A stretch of DNA of 64,000 nt, from the NCBI GenBank assembly GCA_027596195.1, contig JADGJG010000036.1, positions 1 to 64,000 of the forward strand, read 5' to 3'. The translations under genes were made by a program, and so were the position numbers. The notes beneath the pieces are model-generated. The model searched no databases and was not told where the DNA came from. It saw only the letters and a program-made list of their open reading frames with translations. The stretch's first letter is position 1; each line of letters opens with the position of its first letter. Shown here one piece after another: positions 52,915 to 64,000 of the stretch. The DNA comes from Podochytrium sp. JEL0797 (lineage: Eukaryota; Chytridiomycota; Chytridiomycetes; Chytridiales; Chytriomycetaceae).

Positions 52915-54347
52915 TCAACTCTCATCTCGCGCTCGCTTATTCCGTGGAACAAGGGGTGCGAAATTTGGGTTGCCCGTGTCTCCGGCGGTCTGCTGGTTGG
53001 CCCAATGCTGCATCCTTTCAAACTCCATGTCTTGAGGAGTCTTGTCCTCCTCTTCTTCTGCCTCTCTCAACTCAGATTTTGCAGAATGCCACTTTTGAAG
53101 CATACTCGCGAGCTTCTTGGACTTCGCGCTCACAGAAACGACATCGGGACGCGTGACCCTTTTTGTCTTTTTTGCGAGGACGTCCGGCTCGGGATCGTTT
53201 TGAGGAATGGGTGGCGGAGGTTGGGGGGCAGGCTCGACTGCTCTTGTGATTGTTGACGACGTGGGTAAAGGGGGTTCGCCAGCAGGCAGTGGTGGTGCGA
53301 TTGGGTCGCTTGGGAGCGGGGGAATCTCGGGCCAGGACCAGCTGACAGTTCCCTGAAGCAGACATCAGCATGAGCCCTTAAAGAGATGAGAGAAATTGGG
53401 ATAACTCACATTCTCGATGCACTCGAAATAGTGGGACTCGGTGGCCTCGTCCCAAAAGATTGACCAGCCATCTGGAGCGTGCAATTCTTGGGGGGAAATC
53501 GGGTTCAGCATCACAGCTCACAACATGAAATCATTCGGATCGTGTCTGAATCACACACCTTCGATGATTTCCACCTGCTCTTCAAAGTTTGAGAGAACGT
53601 CGGTAAAGAAGGCGTCAACGAGGCCTCCGCGCTGCCAATCGGAGCATCTGACATCGAACTCAAATCTTTTCGACGCAATTGTAGTCTGGTATGCAGCAGG
53701 GAGTAACACGGGCAATGCGGGGAGCTGATCGATTCTTGCCAGAATGCGTTCGAGGCGGGAATGCAGTGGAGATGATTTGGGCGGTGGTTTCACAGACGAA
53801 AACTTTGACAGCTCGGGAAGTGAGAGTGGGGAAAGGAACGATGATGCTGGACCGACGGGCGTTGGTTCCGAGGAGAATCTGGAAGGTTGAGGCAGCGGGA
53901 TTGGGGTCGGCAACGTCTGAACAGTCGGATTTTCCTCCGTGGGTTCCGCAGAGGCGTTGATGTCGGCCATAAATGCAGCGAATTCTTCATCCTCGGCTGC
54001 AACAGCTGGAGTTGCCGAAGTGGCAGACTGTGGTGGGGCTTCTCGGAGACTTTAGTTTCGATCGACCTGCCACACTCCAGTCACAACATTCCGCGTCCAT
54101 TAGGTGACTCATCAGGCATAAACAGGTCTTTGGCATGTTCTCGGCATAGGTCGTAGGTTCGAGGGGGAGTAGTTTGCATAACCTCGCAGAGGGCGAATCA
54201 AACGAACCCACCTTCTTCGTCATCCTCAACCTCAGAATCACTGTATGCAGCCAGGCTAGTGAGGGCTGATTTCTTTGGTGCTACCTTCTGCTGCCGCACT
54301 GTTGCGCGGTTGATGGCCCGTGGAATGGCGAGAGTTTGTCGGCGCAT
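52915..54347 (-). CDS. WW-domain protein, FNBP4-like
   Basis: Four exons: 54347-54212, 54038-53559, 53486-53410, 53352-52915, giving 376 residues, all junctions in frame. N-terminal SLAAYSDSEVEDDEE and EDEEFAAFMADINA are acidic patches as in formin-binding protein 4. One WW-like domain is split by the last intron: APDGWSIFWDEATESHYFE and GTVSWSWPEIPPLP (Trp and Pro of the fold visible). A Pro-rich middle and a C-terminal helix KKLASMLQKWHSAKSELRE followed by MEFERMQHWANQQ and NPNFAPLVPRN match the conserved FNBP4 C-terminus. Role in fungi unknown; WW domains bind Pro-rich ligands in splicing or actin regulators. Divergent from the CAP gene at 54411. Confidence 0.75.
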
Positions 54348-54410
54348 CGATTTCGGGGGAAAAAAACAAAACACCGCCCTTGTTCTCCTTGTCACAAAAA
54401 TCTGTTCAAA

Positions 54411-54944
54411 ATGAAGCGAGTCGAGACCGTGCTCTGCCTCGTCTCGTGCATCGCTCTCCTGGCGATGTCGTTCTGGCAGCTTCCGCAAGCGGCACCTTCG
54501 AGCAATTTGTCAAACTCGGACGAATCCAATCTCGTTGACCTCCACAACGCATTTCGCCGCAAGAATGGAATCTCAACAACTCTCCGATACAACGAATCCC
54601 TCTCCCAACAGGCCACCATTCGAGCCTCAAAGCTGGCCGCCAACAAATGTGCCCTGGAACACGGTGACAACGAGGGTGTTGGACAGAATTTGGCCATGAT
54701 TGCATATGCCTTGGCGCTTTCGGATACGATTCAAATGATGGTTGGATCCTGGGAATCTGAGAGTCTCAACGATCGATTTGCTTTGAATCACGCGAGTCAA
54801 ATGGTGTGGAGCAACTCGTCTGGAATTGGTTGTGCAAAGGGTTTCGGGCAGGTTGGAAACCAGTATCCGTTCTGCCAAGTTCTTGTCTGCAACTATTGGC
54901 CGCAGGGAAACTTTGTTGGTGAATCCTGGAAAACTGGAGTTTGA
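54411..54944 (+). CDS. Secreted CAP/SCP (PR-1-like) protein
   Basis: Single exon, 177 residues. Starts MKRVETVLCLVSCIALLAM, a signal peptide with cleavage near QAAPSS; the start at 54411 is chosen over an upstream in-frame Met because it opens the signal peptide. The CAP fold is clear: LVDLHNAFRRKNGI, RYNESLSQQATIRASKLA, GVGQNLAMIA, then NHASQMVWSNSSGIGCAKG (the H-x-x-Q-x-V-W signature) and CQVLVCNYWPQGNFVG. The expected CAP His residues are partly altered (LEHGDNEGVGQN keeps His). Fungal Pry-type CAP proteins bind sterols or fatty acids and act outside the cell. Four cysteines in the mature part could form two disulfides. Confidence 0.88.
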   Translation: MKRVETVLCLVSCIALLAMSFWQLPQAAPSSNLSNSDESNLVDLHNAFRRKNGISTTLRYNESLSQQATIRASKLAANKCALEHGDNEGVGQNLAMIAYALALSDTIQMMVGSWESESLNDRFALNHASQMVWSNSSGIGCAKGFGQVGNQYPFCQVLVCNYWPQGNFVGESWKTGV

Positions 54945-54986
54945 ACGCGTTCGAGAATTTGAAATATACGTTTTTTATATATCGCG

Positions 54987-57900
54987 TTAAAGATGAATAT
55001 CCAAGACGGTTGTGAAACCGCATCGTCCCCAAAGAATCACTCTCCATTCGTTCTTCTGCGTCAATTTGAATTCTTCCCGAGTTTGTGGGACAGTGACATT
55101 GACAACTTGCATCCCAGAGAGAGGAGTTTTGACATGCCAGATGGACAAAAGTTGGGCATGTCTTCTCACCACCTCTGTTCGATTCACCTTCAAAAAGTTT
55201 GGTGGCAGCGAAATATCGTACACGGCGACAGTGCCGAAATCAGTCGCAATGACAATAGCGTCAATCACAATAGACTTGAGATGATATAGAGATATTACTG
55301 TTTCGCCTGCAGGCGTTGAAATCTTTCTGATTCGATATTTCGGACGAGGAATTTCTTCAACATTTGGAGCCAAGTCGAGTTCTTCATTGTTCCCCTCTTC
55401 TTCATCATCACTGATGGATATTTCCTCAGCTTCGTCTTGGACATCTTCTTTGATCCAATAAATTGCATCACAAACTCCGAGTAGACTCACGCTATAATCT
55501 TCACTTTGACATGCCGCAGTGCATTTCGTTGCCACATCCATTCCAAGCTTATCTTGAATGAACTCTGCGAGACTGGTGCTTTTGACAATCGGCTGTCCAG
55601 GCAATACGGCCATCTTTTCGATCCCGGCCAACAAGCAGCTTCCCAATGTTCTCCGATGAGGAGCACCAGGGAACAGCTCAAATAAATCGTAGGCAGTAGC
55701 ACTCCAAGACAAATTCAGATATGGATTTGTCATTGGTCCAGTCAAACACGGGAGCGATGAAACACCCACTTGGAAGTGAAGCAACTGCTCCCCTTTGCTA
55801 AAATCCCAAAGTTCAATCGTGGTAGGATCGATTGCTTTAGTTGAATCAGCTCGATGATCTCGAGGCATGAAGTTGGAGATTCCGACAGCGAGGAGAGAGT
55901 TTGTTGGGTGTAAGCTGTACCCAACGACCATGCTTGACCCTTTATCCTTGAACACGTTGAATTCCACGTAATTAATATCGCCAACTTGTTTTGAGGAAGA
56001 GGACAGTGTGTCAGTGACGACATTCCAATCCCAGATCTTGACAGTCCCATTCCGTTCTCCTGTGATAAAGGCCACAGGGCCACGATGGGTCAATTCGAAA
56101 TCACACCAAATGATATCAGCAGTAACAGGAATATGCAGCACTCTCTTCCCAGTTTCAACGTCCCATATCGTTATTTGAGACTCGTTTGGTTGGCAAATTT
56201 TTGGCAGTGAACCAAAAGTGACTGATTTTGATTTCTTGAGAGTGGTGGAGGAAGCTTCTTCAGATTCAGAAGGATCTTTTATGCTCAATACTGACTTGCT
56301 GGGCTTTGAGGAGCTGCTGGTTGCTGTTTTTGATGTTGAATCCGACAACCTGTTTGCCGACTCTTGATTTGAGTCAATTCCGCTTCTCGCGCGAACAATC
56401 ATTGCATTCATGGTTTCGTATATTTCCGAAGTGTTGATAATCGAGGGGCGCTTGTCAGACTCTGACGCTGTCATGCTAGGGAGAGCTGTCGGTTGCGGTA
56501 GGGCACCAATGATAACCAGCTTTTGCCCGTCACTCGAACAGCGAGCAAAAGTAACATCACTTCTCCTTGGTATCTCCTTTTCATTTTTGAATCTGATGAC
56601 TTGGAGAATTCCATCAATCGTCCCAGCAACAAGTCGGTATAAACACGTCTCAGGACTTGCTTCCTCGATAGATCCTGGTACATATTGAACTGCAGTCACG
56701 GAGTGTGAGACTGGCTCAGAAGCCATCACAGTCCCGTCATTCAAGTCAACGATTTCAATGATACCGGTTGGCCCTCCGATCGCGACACAGTTTTGATGCT
56801 CCAATACAGCGATTGAATTAATTGGAGCCTCGAAAAGCCACCCAGCCGCTTCGTTTTTCTGGTCATTTCCAATTTTCATATGCTGAACACACGTTCGAAA
56901 TTCAAAAGTGAGCCCAGCCGATTCCCCGCCAAGCCTGTTCATCTTTTTTCCTTTATCGGACACAACGACAATCGATTCAGTGCCATTCACGAATTTCACA
57001 TGGCTGATTCCATGCGATTCGAAAAGAGGATCAATTGGATGCAATTTGCGTGACCAAACCACCGTCATTGTCGCTGCGTTCAAAATCCTCACGCATCTGA
57101 TCCCAAAGGCAACAAACTTGCCATCAGCGCTCACGGCTGCGTTCCCAGAAAGTAGCATTTCGTCGTCTTGAGGATCTGGATGGATATTTTTCAATGCAAC
57201 CTCCTCGTCCAAATCCCAAATGGTCAGCAAACTGTTCATACTGAGCCCGAATGCGCGTTGGTGGGTTTCGCCTTTTTGATTGCATACAAACCCACTCGCA
57301 ATGAGACCGTGGCGAAGCCCATTTTTTGTCCCATAGATGCCGCCCGTTTTTGCTTCATTCGCAAGCGACCAGCGCACCACTTTGTGGTCATGAACGTTTG
57401 AGATGCTGATGAGAAGGTTTTTGCAATTCTTGGCGTCCGGTTGGAAATGTAGCCCCGTTATTTTTCCGTGATGGGAAGAGGTGCTCAGGTGTGTTCCGGT
57501 GAACGCGTCAAACAACTTCACTTTCCCGTCTGAAGAGCCGCTGGCAATAAATTTTCCATCAGGGGAGACGCTGATGTGATGATGGTGGTCGTGGAATAGC
57601 GTGATTGCTGGTTTGGTACAGTTGCGTGGATAATGAAGACGCGTATCCGCTTCATCAAGAGTACATTCTACTTTTTTGAGTGGGAGTGGCGGTGCCCGCT
57701 TTGAAATTGCGTGGCTGACCGCTGGAGTCGTAAAATATTCCTGTAAGTCCGAACTCAAAGACCTGGCTGATGCTTTGGCCGAATCTACCACTACCGCCCA
57801 ACTTTTATGGGCAGAAAGAACCCCCTTTGGCTCTTCAAACGTGAACACTTCTTCCTCTGAATCCAAGATTTTTCGGAGTGGGTGATCTGAGCTCAAGCGG

Positions 57901-60900
57901 CCCAATTGCTCTTCCATGATAGTACGATAAAAGCCTCGCTCCGCCTGGTTCAACACCTCACGGTGGACAATCATGAATTCCAACAAATTCTCCAAAAAGC
58001 GCTTGCATGAATCCAGCGAATCACTTGCAGTGTGAGCGTTGGCCAAATTCAGGATCTTCAAGATGTCTTCACAGCTGTTGTGTGGGGACTAACATTTTTG
58101 TCAGAGAGTTGACATATTTTTTACTTCAGTTTCTTACATGTATCGAGAGCAGACCTTCCAAAAATTCGAAGCTGGTATACAGCGCTTTGAGCTCTTTCCA
58201 CATTCCCGCCTTGACAAACGCGAAAGGTAACTCCCGGATTTTGCGTTCATTCCACTGAGATCCCATTCCTTCAATCTCATGCATGCGAAATGGCATTTGA
58301 ACCAGCGCGCCCGTCTGATAAGAGCAGCCCTCATTGAAATATTCTGCAATACACATCGCCACTTCATTTTGTGTCTGATCTGAGCTCAGGTATCGACTTT
58401 TTATCACGCTACGCAAATCTTTGTCCATTGACAAAGACAGGAGCTCCCCTCCCCACGCGTTTCTTCTCATGAACAGGTTTCGGGTTTCATACACAAAAGT
58501 TAGGAGTGGATAGCAGACAGTGGTACCATCGGCAGTCCTTGAGGATTCTCCCACTTTCGGATGCGTTGATACCAAATCCATCAGCTCGTTTTGAGTCAAC
58601 CCATCGCGACTCGTTGCAATAAGCGAGAAAAGTGTCTCCACCATTTCACGACCAAAATCATTTTCAAGTCTCTGCAAAGCATTCTCCAATGCCTCGCGTG
58701 TGGTCTTGGGAAACTGAATTTCCTTTGTTGCTGTCGACGACGTCCACGGCTTTGAGAGGGAATGAATCAGCTTGACCATTCGGATCGGAATTATGCCATT
58801 GACTTCAGTGCAATTTGCAAATGCATTTCGAAGCGCCTCTTCCTGCTCCACTCTGAGCCGTCTCTTCAACCCATCACTCAAGCGTTTCATGCAGGCTTTC
58901 AACACTGGGGCAATCAATTCTCCAACGTGCAAAATATACGCCTCATGTGCATTTTCCAACTCAGCCTTGCTCGGTAAAGGGCTATTTTTGCAGGACGCAT
59001 AGACAGCTTTTTGCGCCTGTTTTCTGATTCTTGCCGTTACGAATGAAACCACTTCTGGATTGTTTGCAGACAAAACGATCCTCACAAAGGGAGGGATAGA
59101 GTCAATTAGCCAAGAAAGATTGCAATTTAATGGCCCGGGCTCCAGTGAATCGATTTTGGCGAGAACAATGACAAGGGGCTTTTCGCTATGAGCAAACTTG
59201 CGCGCCTCGCGAAACATGTCCAACGAAATCTCATCTTCAATGTTGGTGGAAACATTGTAAGCCATGCAAATTTGGTGCGTGATTGATTTCATGAGAGCTG
59301 ACGAGGTGGACGAGTCCGGGGTGATTCCGACAATTCGTGCAATAATCACGGGTTGAATTCTGGCCGCATGACTTGATGATTGGGACCTTTGCCGTTTCAC
59401 AAGAGTCTGGATGTCCTCCGTATTTGCTGTGCACACAGATGTAGCTCCCGAACTAATTGACGCGGAGCTGTCGTCGCGTTTCATGGCCGGAGAGGCAGGT
59501 TGAGTATGCTCGTGAGAAGCATCCGCAAGCTTTTGAATGCATTGCTGAATACTTCTCCCAATCACTGCCGTTTTCCCCATGGAATTTTCGCCGCAGACGA
59601 TGAATGGGGGCAACGGAAAAGGTTCCATGCGAGTCATGTAATGAATGACCCTTTCAGGAAGATGCTCCCTCAGCTTGTGGTCCTTGGCTCTCAATTTGAG
59701 TTGAGACATGTGCGTTATGATTTCGTCGTTCAATTTGCTAGGTTCTTGTCTCATTGCGACAAAATTGATAAGACCGTCACGAATTACTGCCGAAATCGAG
59801 TGGACAGAGCCGTTGGTTGAATTTGAAGATATACCCATCTGAGTTCCGTGGTATAAAATCAGTAAAAAATTGATTTAAGATGCGACGATTACCTCCAATC
59901 TGTTTTCTTGTGGAACTGAAGTTTGAAGATATTCACCAAGCTTCGACAGGAGCCTTGCTTCATTATTTTTATCTGGCACTTTGCCGTGAGATGAAGAGTG
60001 CGAGTAGGTGATGCTTTTGAACCAGTCGCCCTTTCTCGATTGTTTCACGATTCCAGACAATATCTCCTCCTGAAAATCAGATTGAACCAGTCTCTGCACT
60101 GATGAAGGCTCGAGAATTCCATTACGCCCCAGTTTTACGGCGGACTGTCGAAGAATCATCTGCAACGGAATCTTATTTTCGAAACTAGAAAATGGGTGGG
60201 TGAATTTTGAGAATTTCAGAGAGGAATACTAAGCGTACATCCATTTTTGGGTTGCAGCCTCTCGCTTGGTTTGGTCCAAAAATTCGGGAATCACATCGCT
60301 GATTTTTCGAAGAACTCGTCTCGGAGGCATCCAGTTCTCATCGAGCTCATACCATCGCTCCATTAGACCCACGGGGGAAATATTTTCAGCCGTATTCAAG
60401 TTCATTGCAAGATAACCAGCTTGGACAACGAGCTGATCGAATATTGTGGCGTCGATTTCTACGGGGAGTGCCCTTTCTCCGTAACTTGAGTGGTCAAAGA
60501 ACGCCACATGATTAAACGAAGCGGAATCTTTCAAGGCCGAATCCAAGTTCCATTTCTGAATTTTCTGACACTAATGCAAAGTTTTTGAGTTTGCGAAGTC
60601 GTTGCAAATTGTACCAGTACCTTCCTTTGGTCGTCCATATCAGGCATGGCAAGACTGATGTCATTCCATTGTAGCTCTATTCCAAGACACATGGCGAAGT
60701 TTCGAAGCTATTGCATCATGAGGCGCCGACAACGACCGTTGAACTAGCAACTCACCTCAATTAGCTCCTCCCTGATGAACTTTGCCCTCTCGTGCTGAAA
60801 CTCTCCAGCAACACTGCTCACGTGGATTTTGCACACGTTTCTCTTTGGCTCCCTCAACACGAAGGAGGATCCAAATGCGACACCCGTCACCAAGGCTTTT

Positions 60901-62314
60901 GCATAGGACTCTTCATCCATTCCAGATCGAAAAGATCTTTCTTTGGTACTCGCGCTTCCTGGTCTCAATCCCTTAACTCCAGAAATTGTAACTCCAAAAG
61001 GCGTCAACTCCCAAGTCTCTGTAGGGATAAACAGCTCCTCATCGCCCGGAAATTCATCTTCAAATTCGTGCGACGCATTCTCATCCGCTCGATACGCGTT
61101 CGAATAATCTTTGACACCCTCTTTTGATTTCATTAGGGCTTTCAATGCTTCTTTCTCCTGTTGCTCTTTTTGCTTCCGTTCCGCAATCAGGGCCACTCGC
61201 GGGATTAGCGGTACAGATTTCGCCGTTCTTTTCACTTTATGACCAAGATCTGAGTCACGCGATATTTGAGGTGCTGAGCGTGGTCTGATTGTTGCAACAC
61301 GCGGGACCAATGGTGCTTTGGGAGTAAATCTTGGTGGCGTCGCAGGGATGACCGCATTCATTTCTTCACCTACAGACGGCGAACGCGCCGCGTTCGCAGG
61401 TCTGACGGAAAAGGTTGCAAAGAGCCCAGTGACAACTGAAGGAGATCGTGAATGCATGGGGCTCACGACTTTTCGCGTCAGTTCGGGCGATACGGCGCGA
61501 TTGATATAGACACCGTTGCCCTGAAGTTCTTGAACGTATCGTTTTGGGAATTTGGAGATGCTTTGGAGGTATTTTAAGGTGTTGATTCGGTCACGCTTGA
61601 ACTTGCGAGCAGCGTAGTTCGGCTCAATCGATTCGATGCGCTGCAGGTACACCTGCCGAATTTACAGGGTCAGGGAAATTTAAAAAATAAAATAGTTAAC
61701 CTCGTTGTCTTGTTCCGTTTTCTCTTTCAAAGTCCGATTTCTGGGCCCATTCAAACCGTAAGTTTGGACAACTGAGGTTGGCGTTGGTGTTTCGGGCCTT
61801 TTCCTTCCCTGCGAAGTAGTGGAAGGTGGGGAAGGATTTGGAATAGATGTAATTTGTCTTCTGATGCGCTCCAGAAGGCTCTTGTTCTCCAAATGAATTC
61901 GAGTTGAGACATCTGTCGGATTTTTGCGCTTTTTGAGCAGGCAATCAAACGATAAAAGAAAACAATACCATGCTGTATCTTTTGGTTGCGAGACTTATCA
62001 GATAAATGCTTATATTTTGGAGGAGGTTTGACATCGATGGAAGGAGAGATGGTTCGCAGTTTTTGCAAGTGCGTTTTCTGAAGATTTTGATCCCATTTTG
62101 ACTGGATGATCTTATTTGTACATGGTGTAGTGGATATATACGAGCGATATGCCCAATTCTGTTCATCTGCAGAAGATGTGTTGGCTGTGACGCGAGAAGC
62201 AGCGGAACGCGGTCGTGCCAGTGCAGTGGGGTTGTTGCTGAATTTTGACTCTGTTACCCCTGTTGGCTCCTGCGTCGGATTAGGAACCGCCAGAATGGGC
62301 AGAGAAGTGATCAT
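54987..62314 (-). CDS. Giant STAND ATPase: DUF4062-NACHT-WD40 (NWD1-like)
   Basis: Eight exons: 62314-61969, 61912-61701, 61652-60756, 60707-60621, 60570-60239, 60184-59893, 59838-58138, 58088-54987, giving 2,322 residues; all phases fit. The first 450 residues are disordered and basic. About 460-600 resembles DUF4062 (KIHVSSVAGEFQHERAKFI, IELQWNDIS, FFDHSSYGERALP). A Walker A motif, GENSMGKT, is at 805-812, followed by a NACHT/STAND-type region with VIVLAKIDSLEPGPLNCN-like Walker B and sensor. From about 1,380 there are WD40 repeats (ISVSPDGKFIASGSSDGKV, AVSADGKFVAFGIRCVRIL, ITIWDVETGKRVLH, VKIWDWNVVTD). Architecture as in animal NWD1/NPHP3-like proteins. Likely an ATP-driven scaffold; in a zoosporic fungus a ciliary role is possible. 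Confidence 0.85.
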
Positions 62315-62377
62315 CGGAGAGCCAAGGCCAAAGTGACAATTCTTCGTCCAATTGTCTTTTTTTTTTTGCAAACTCGC

Positions 62378-64000
62378 ATGATTCGTTTGCTGAGCCGCTC
62401 CCCACTCGGCCGGTTCTCCCCGGCGAGCGCTGCTCTCCTTACTCCACGCACGTTTGCATCCAAGCCACTCCCGGTTCTGGGCTTCGCATTCAAGCCCCCC
62501 GCACCTGTCGAGAAACCGAAACCGAAACCGAATCACAACAAGCCAAAGTCAAAGCCATATGTGAAGCCCCCGACCAAGTCGGCCCTTAAGCGAATGAAAA
62601 CCGAAGCGGATATTGCCCCTGTGTTGGTTGTGAACGAACCGCCAAAGCCGCTGGATCCTGCCGGTGAGGCTGTTGTGTGGTGATGATCAAGAAGTGCTGA
62701 GATGTGCCCTGTTTCCCAGCCATGCGCGCATTCTTCACAGATACATTCCTCGCATCAAACTACATCATGCACAAGTGCAAAGATATTGGAATCGACGGTC
62801 GCGAGGCGAGCGAGCTGATGCTCCAGTTTTCGAACGCCATCTTGGACGATCGCTTGCCATACATGAGACTCTCGATTGCTATGGAAGCTCTTCTCGCAAA
62901 GAGTTGAGTCGGTTCTGATTTAACGTTGAGGTGCTTTCTGATTTGTTTTGACGCTTTCAGAACACATGGAACGATTCCTACTCCCGGCGCTTTACGAGTT
63001 CATCTTGGAAGCCAAAAAGGACTCAATCGACGCCAACAACTTTCGAACCCTCATGAAGTTCTCGGACCTGCGAACGCCTGCCGAATGGTACCCTGAAGCC
63101 CGTCTCCTCAAACGCAAGTTGATCCTCCACGTCGGACCCACAAACTCGGGCAAGACGTACGCCGCTTTGAAACGACTCGAAGAAGCCAAAACGGGCATAT
63201 ATGCCGGTCCATTGCGTCTCCTGGCTCATGAAGTGTACGAGCGTTTGAACAAGGCTGGCTCCGAATGCAACCTTCTCACGGGGGAGGAACGCCGCGAGAG
63301 TGACGGATGCGAAAAGTGGTCTTGCACTGTCGAAATGACGCCAATGCATCGCTCGCTCGAAGTCGCCGTAATCGACGAAATTCAAATGATTGGTGACGAG
63401 CAGCGCGGGTGGGCTTGGACGCAGGCTCTTCTCAGCGTTCGTGCGAAAGAGATCCATCTCTGCGGAGAAGCGACCGTGATTCCACTGATTCAGCGACTTT
63501 GTGAAACGACCGGCGATTCAATCGAAATCAACACCTACGATCGCTTGACGCCGCTGGCTGTCGAACCAAAGGGATTCCACAACTCATTTTCCAATATCCA
63601 AAAGGGAGATTGCGTCGTTTCATTTAGCCGAAAGAGCATTTTTGCGCTGCGGAAGCAGATTGAGAGTTTGAGTCAGTTGAAGGGGGCGGTGATTTACGGC
63701 GGTTTGCCTCCGGAAACGAGATCGGAGCAGGCCAAGTTGTTCAATGACCCCCTTAGTGGTTATGATGTGCTGATTGCTTCCGATGCGATCGGGATGGGCC
63801 TCAATTTGTGAGTTAGTGCTTTAGGAGTCGCAACTTTCTGATTCTGATTCGGCCGACTCAGGAACATTCGTCGCATCATCTTCGAGAAGTTGGAAAAGTT
63901 CAATGGGAAAGACGTTGTCCCTCTCACTGTTAGCCAAATCAAGCAAATCGGTGGTCGCGCGGGTCGATTCAAAACGCAATATCAGGAGGGGTTAGTGTGC
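62378..64000 (+). CDS. SUV3: SUV3 mitochondrial RNA helicase, 5' part (runs off the window)
   Basis: Exons 62378-62663, 62720-62902, 62961-63807 and 63862 onward; the last exon may end near 63989 at GGGGTTAGT. The first about 35 residues (MIRLLSRSPLGRFSPASAAL) are basic and hydroxylated, a mitochondrial presequence. Helicase motifs: I at 215-222 (GPTNSGKT), Ia AGPLRLLAHEVYERL, II VIDEIQMIGD (DEIQ-type), III-like LCGEATVI, IV-V VVSFSRKSIFALR, IYGGLPPETR and DVLIASDAIGMGLNLNIRR, VI QIGGRAGRF. It matches SUV3, the ATP-dependent helicase of the mitochondrial degradosome that unwinds RNA for decay. The start is 63 nt from that of the divergent STAND gene, implying a shared promoter. The 3' part is missing here. 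Confidence 0.93.

Overview
This is eukaryotic nuclear DNA, most likely from a zoosporic early-diverging fungus (Chytridiomycota-like). Genes lie on both strands and carry many short GT-AG introns, mostly 45-90 nt, with fungal-type branch points such as TACTAAC. Fungal signatures are an MNN1-type mannosyltransferase, a decayed FOX2-type peroxisomal multifunctional enzyme, Ser/Thr-rich GPI-anchored wall proteins and a DUF599 protein. Features common in animals and zoosporic fungi but rare in Dikarya sit beside them: a DUF4062-NACHT-WD40 STAND ATPase and a pair of 7TM proteins with an ERY motif. The lineage is an inference from gene content. No virus, CRISPR array, rRNA or confident tRNA was seen.

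Layout: 0-0.44 kb, 3' end of an unknown gene. 0.7-5.1 kb, two tandem amino-acid permeases. 5.5-8.5 kb, a P-loop kinase, a FOX2 pseudogene and a DUF599 membrane protein. 8.5-16 kb, a cell-surface block: a duplicated pair (GPI-anchored Ser/Thr-rich protein plus small PPxY tail-anchored protein, one half decayed), another single-pass protein and a small GPI protein. 16.2-23.7 kb, a two-domain cyclophilin, then four O-acetylserine sulfhydrylase domains in three genes, one gene being a head-to-tail fusion. 23.7-29.2 kb, a glycosyltransferase, two membrane proteins and a TMCO4-like hydrolase. 29.4-35.4 kb, a large DENN Rab-GEF. 35.5-54.9 kb, housekeeping genes (eS24, UBE2W, SerRS, PI31, FNBP4-like) mixed with two 7TM paralogues and a lineage-specific multicopy family I do not recognise, plus a GT71 enzyme and a CAP protein. 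55-64 kb, the 2,322-residue STAND ATPase divergent from SUV3, which runs off the right edge.

The main theme is local duplication in all states: whole-gene tandem copies (permeases, OASS, orphan family, surface pair, 7TM), duplication within a gene giving fused double-domain enzymes (cyclophilin, OASS), and decayed or partial copies (FOX2, surface-protein fragment, orphan copy 2, a 5' fragment of orphan copy 4, a PI31-derived segment). Best candidates for something undescribed are the fused double OASS, the double cyclophilin without the cyclosporin-contact Trp, and the orphan family with PFGG and GHxxW motifs.

Exon boundaries were worked out by hand from GT-AG sites, frame continuity and comparison of paralogues. 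They are models, not transcript evidence.
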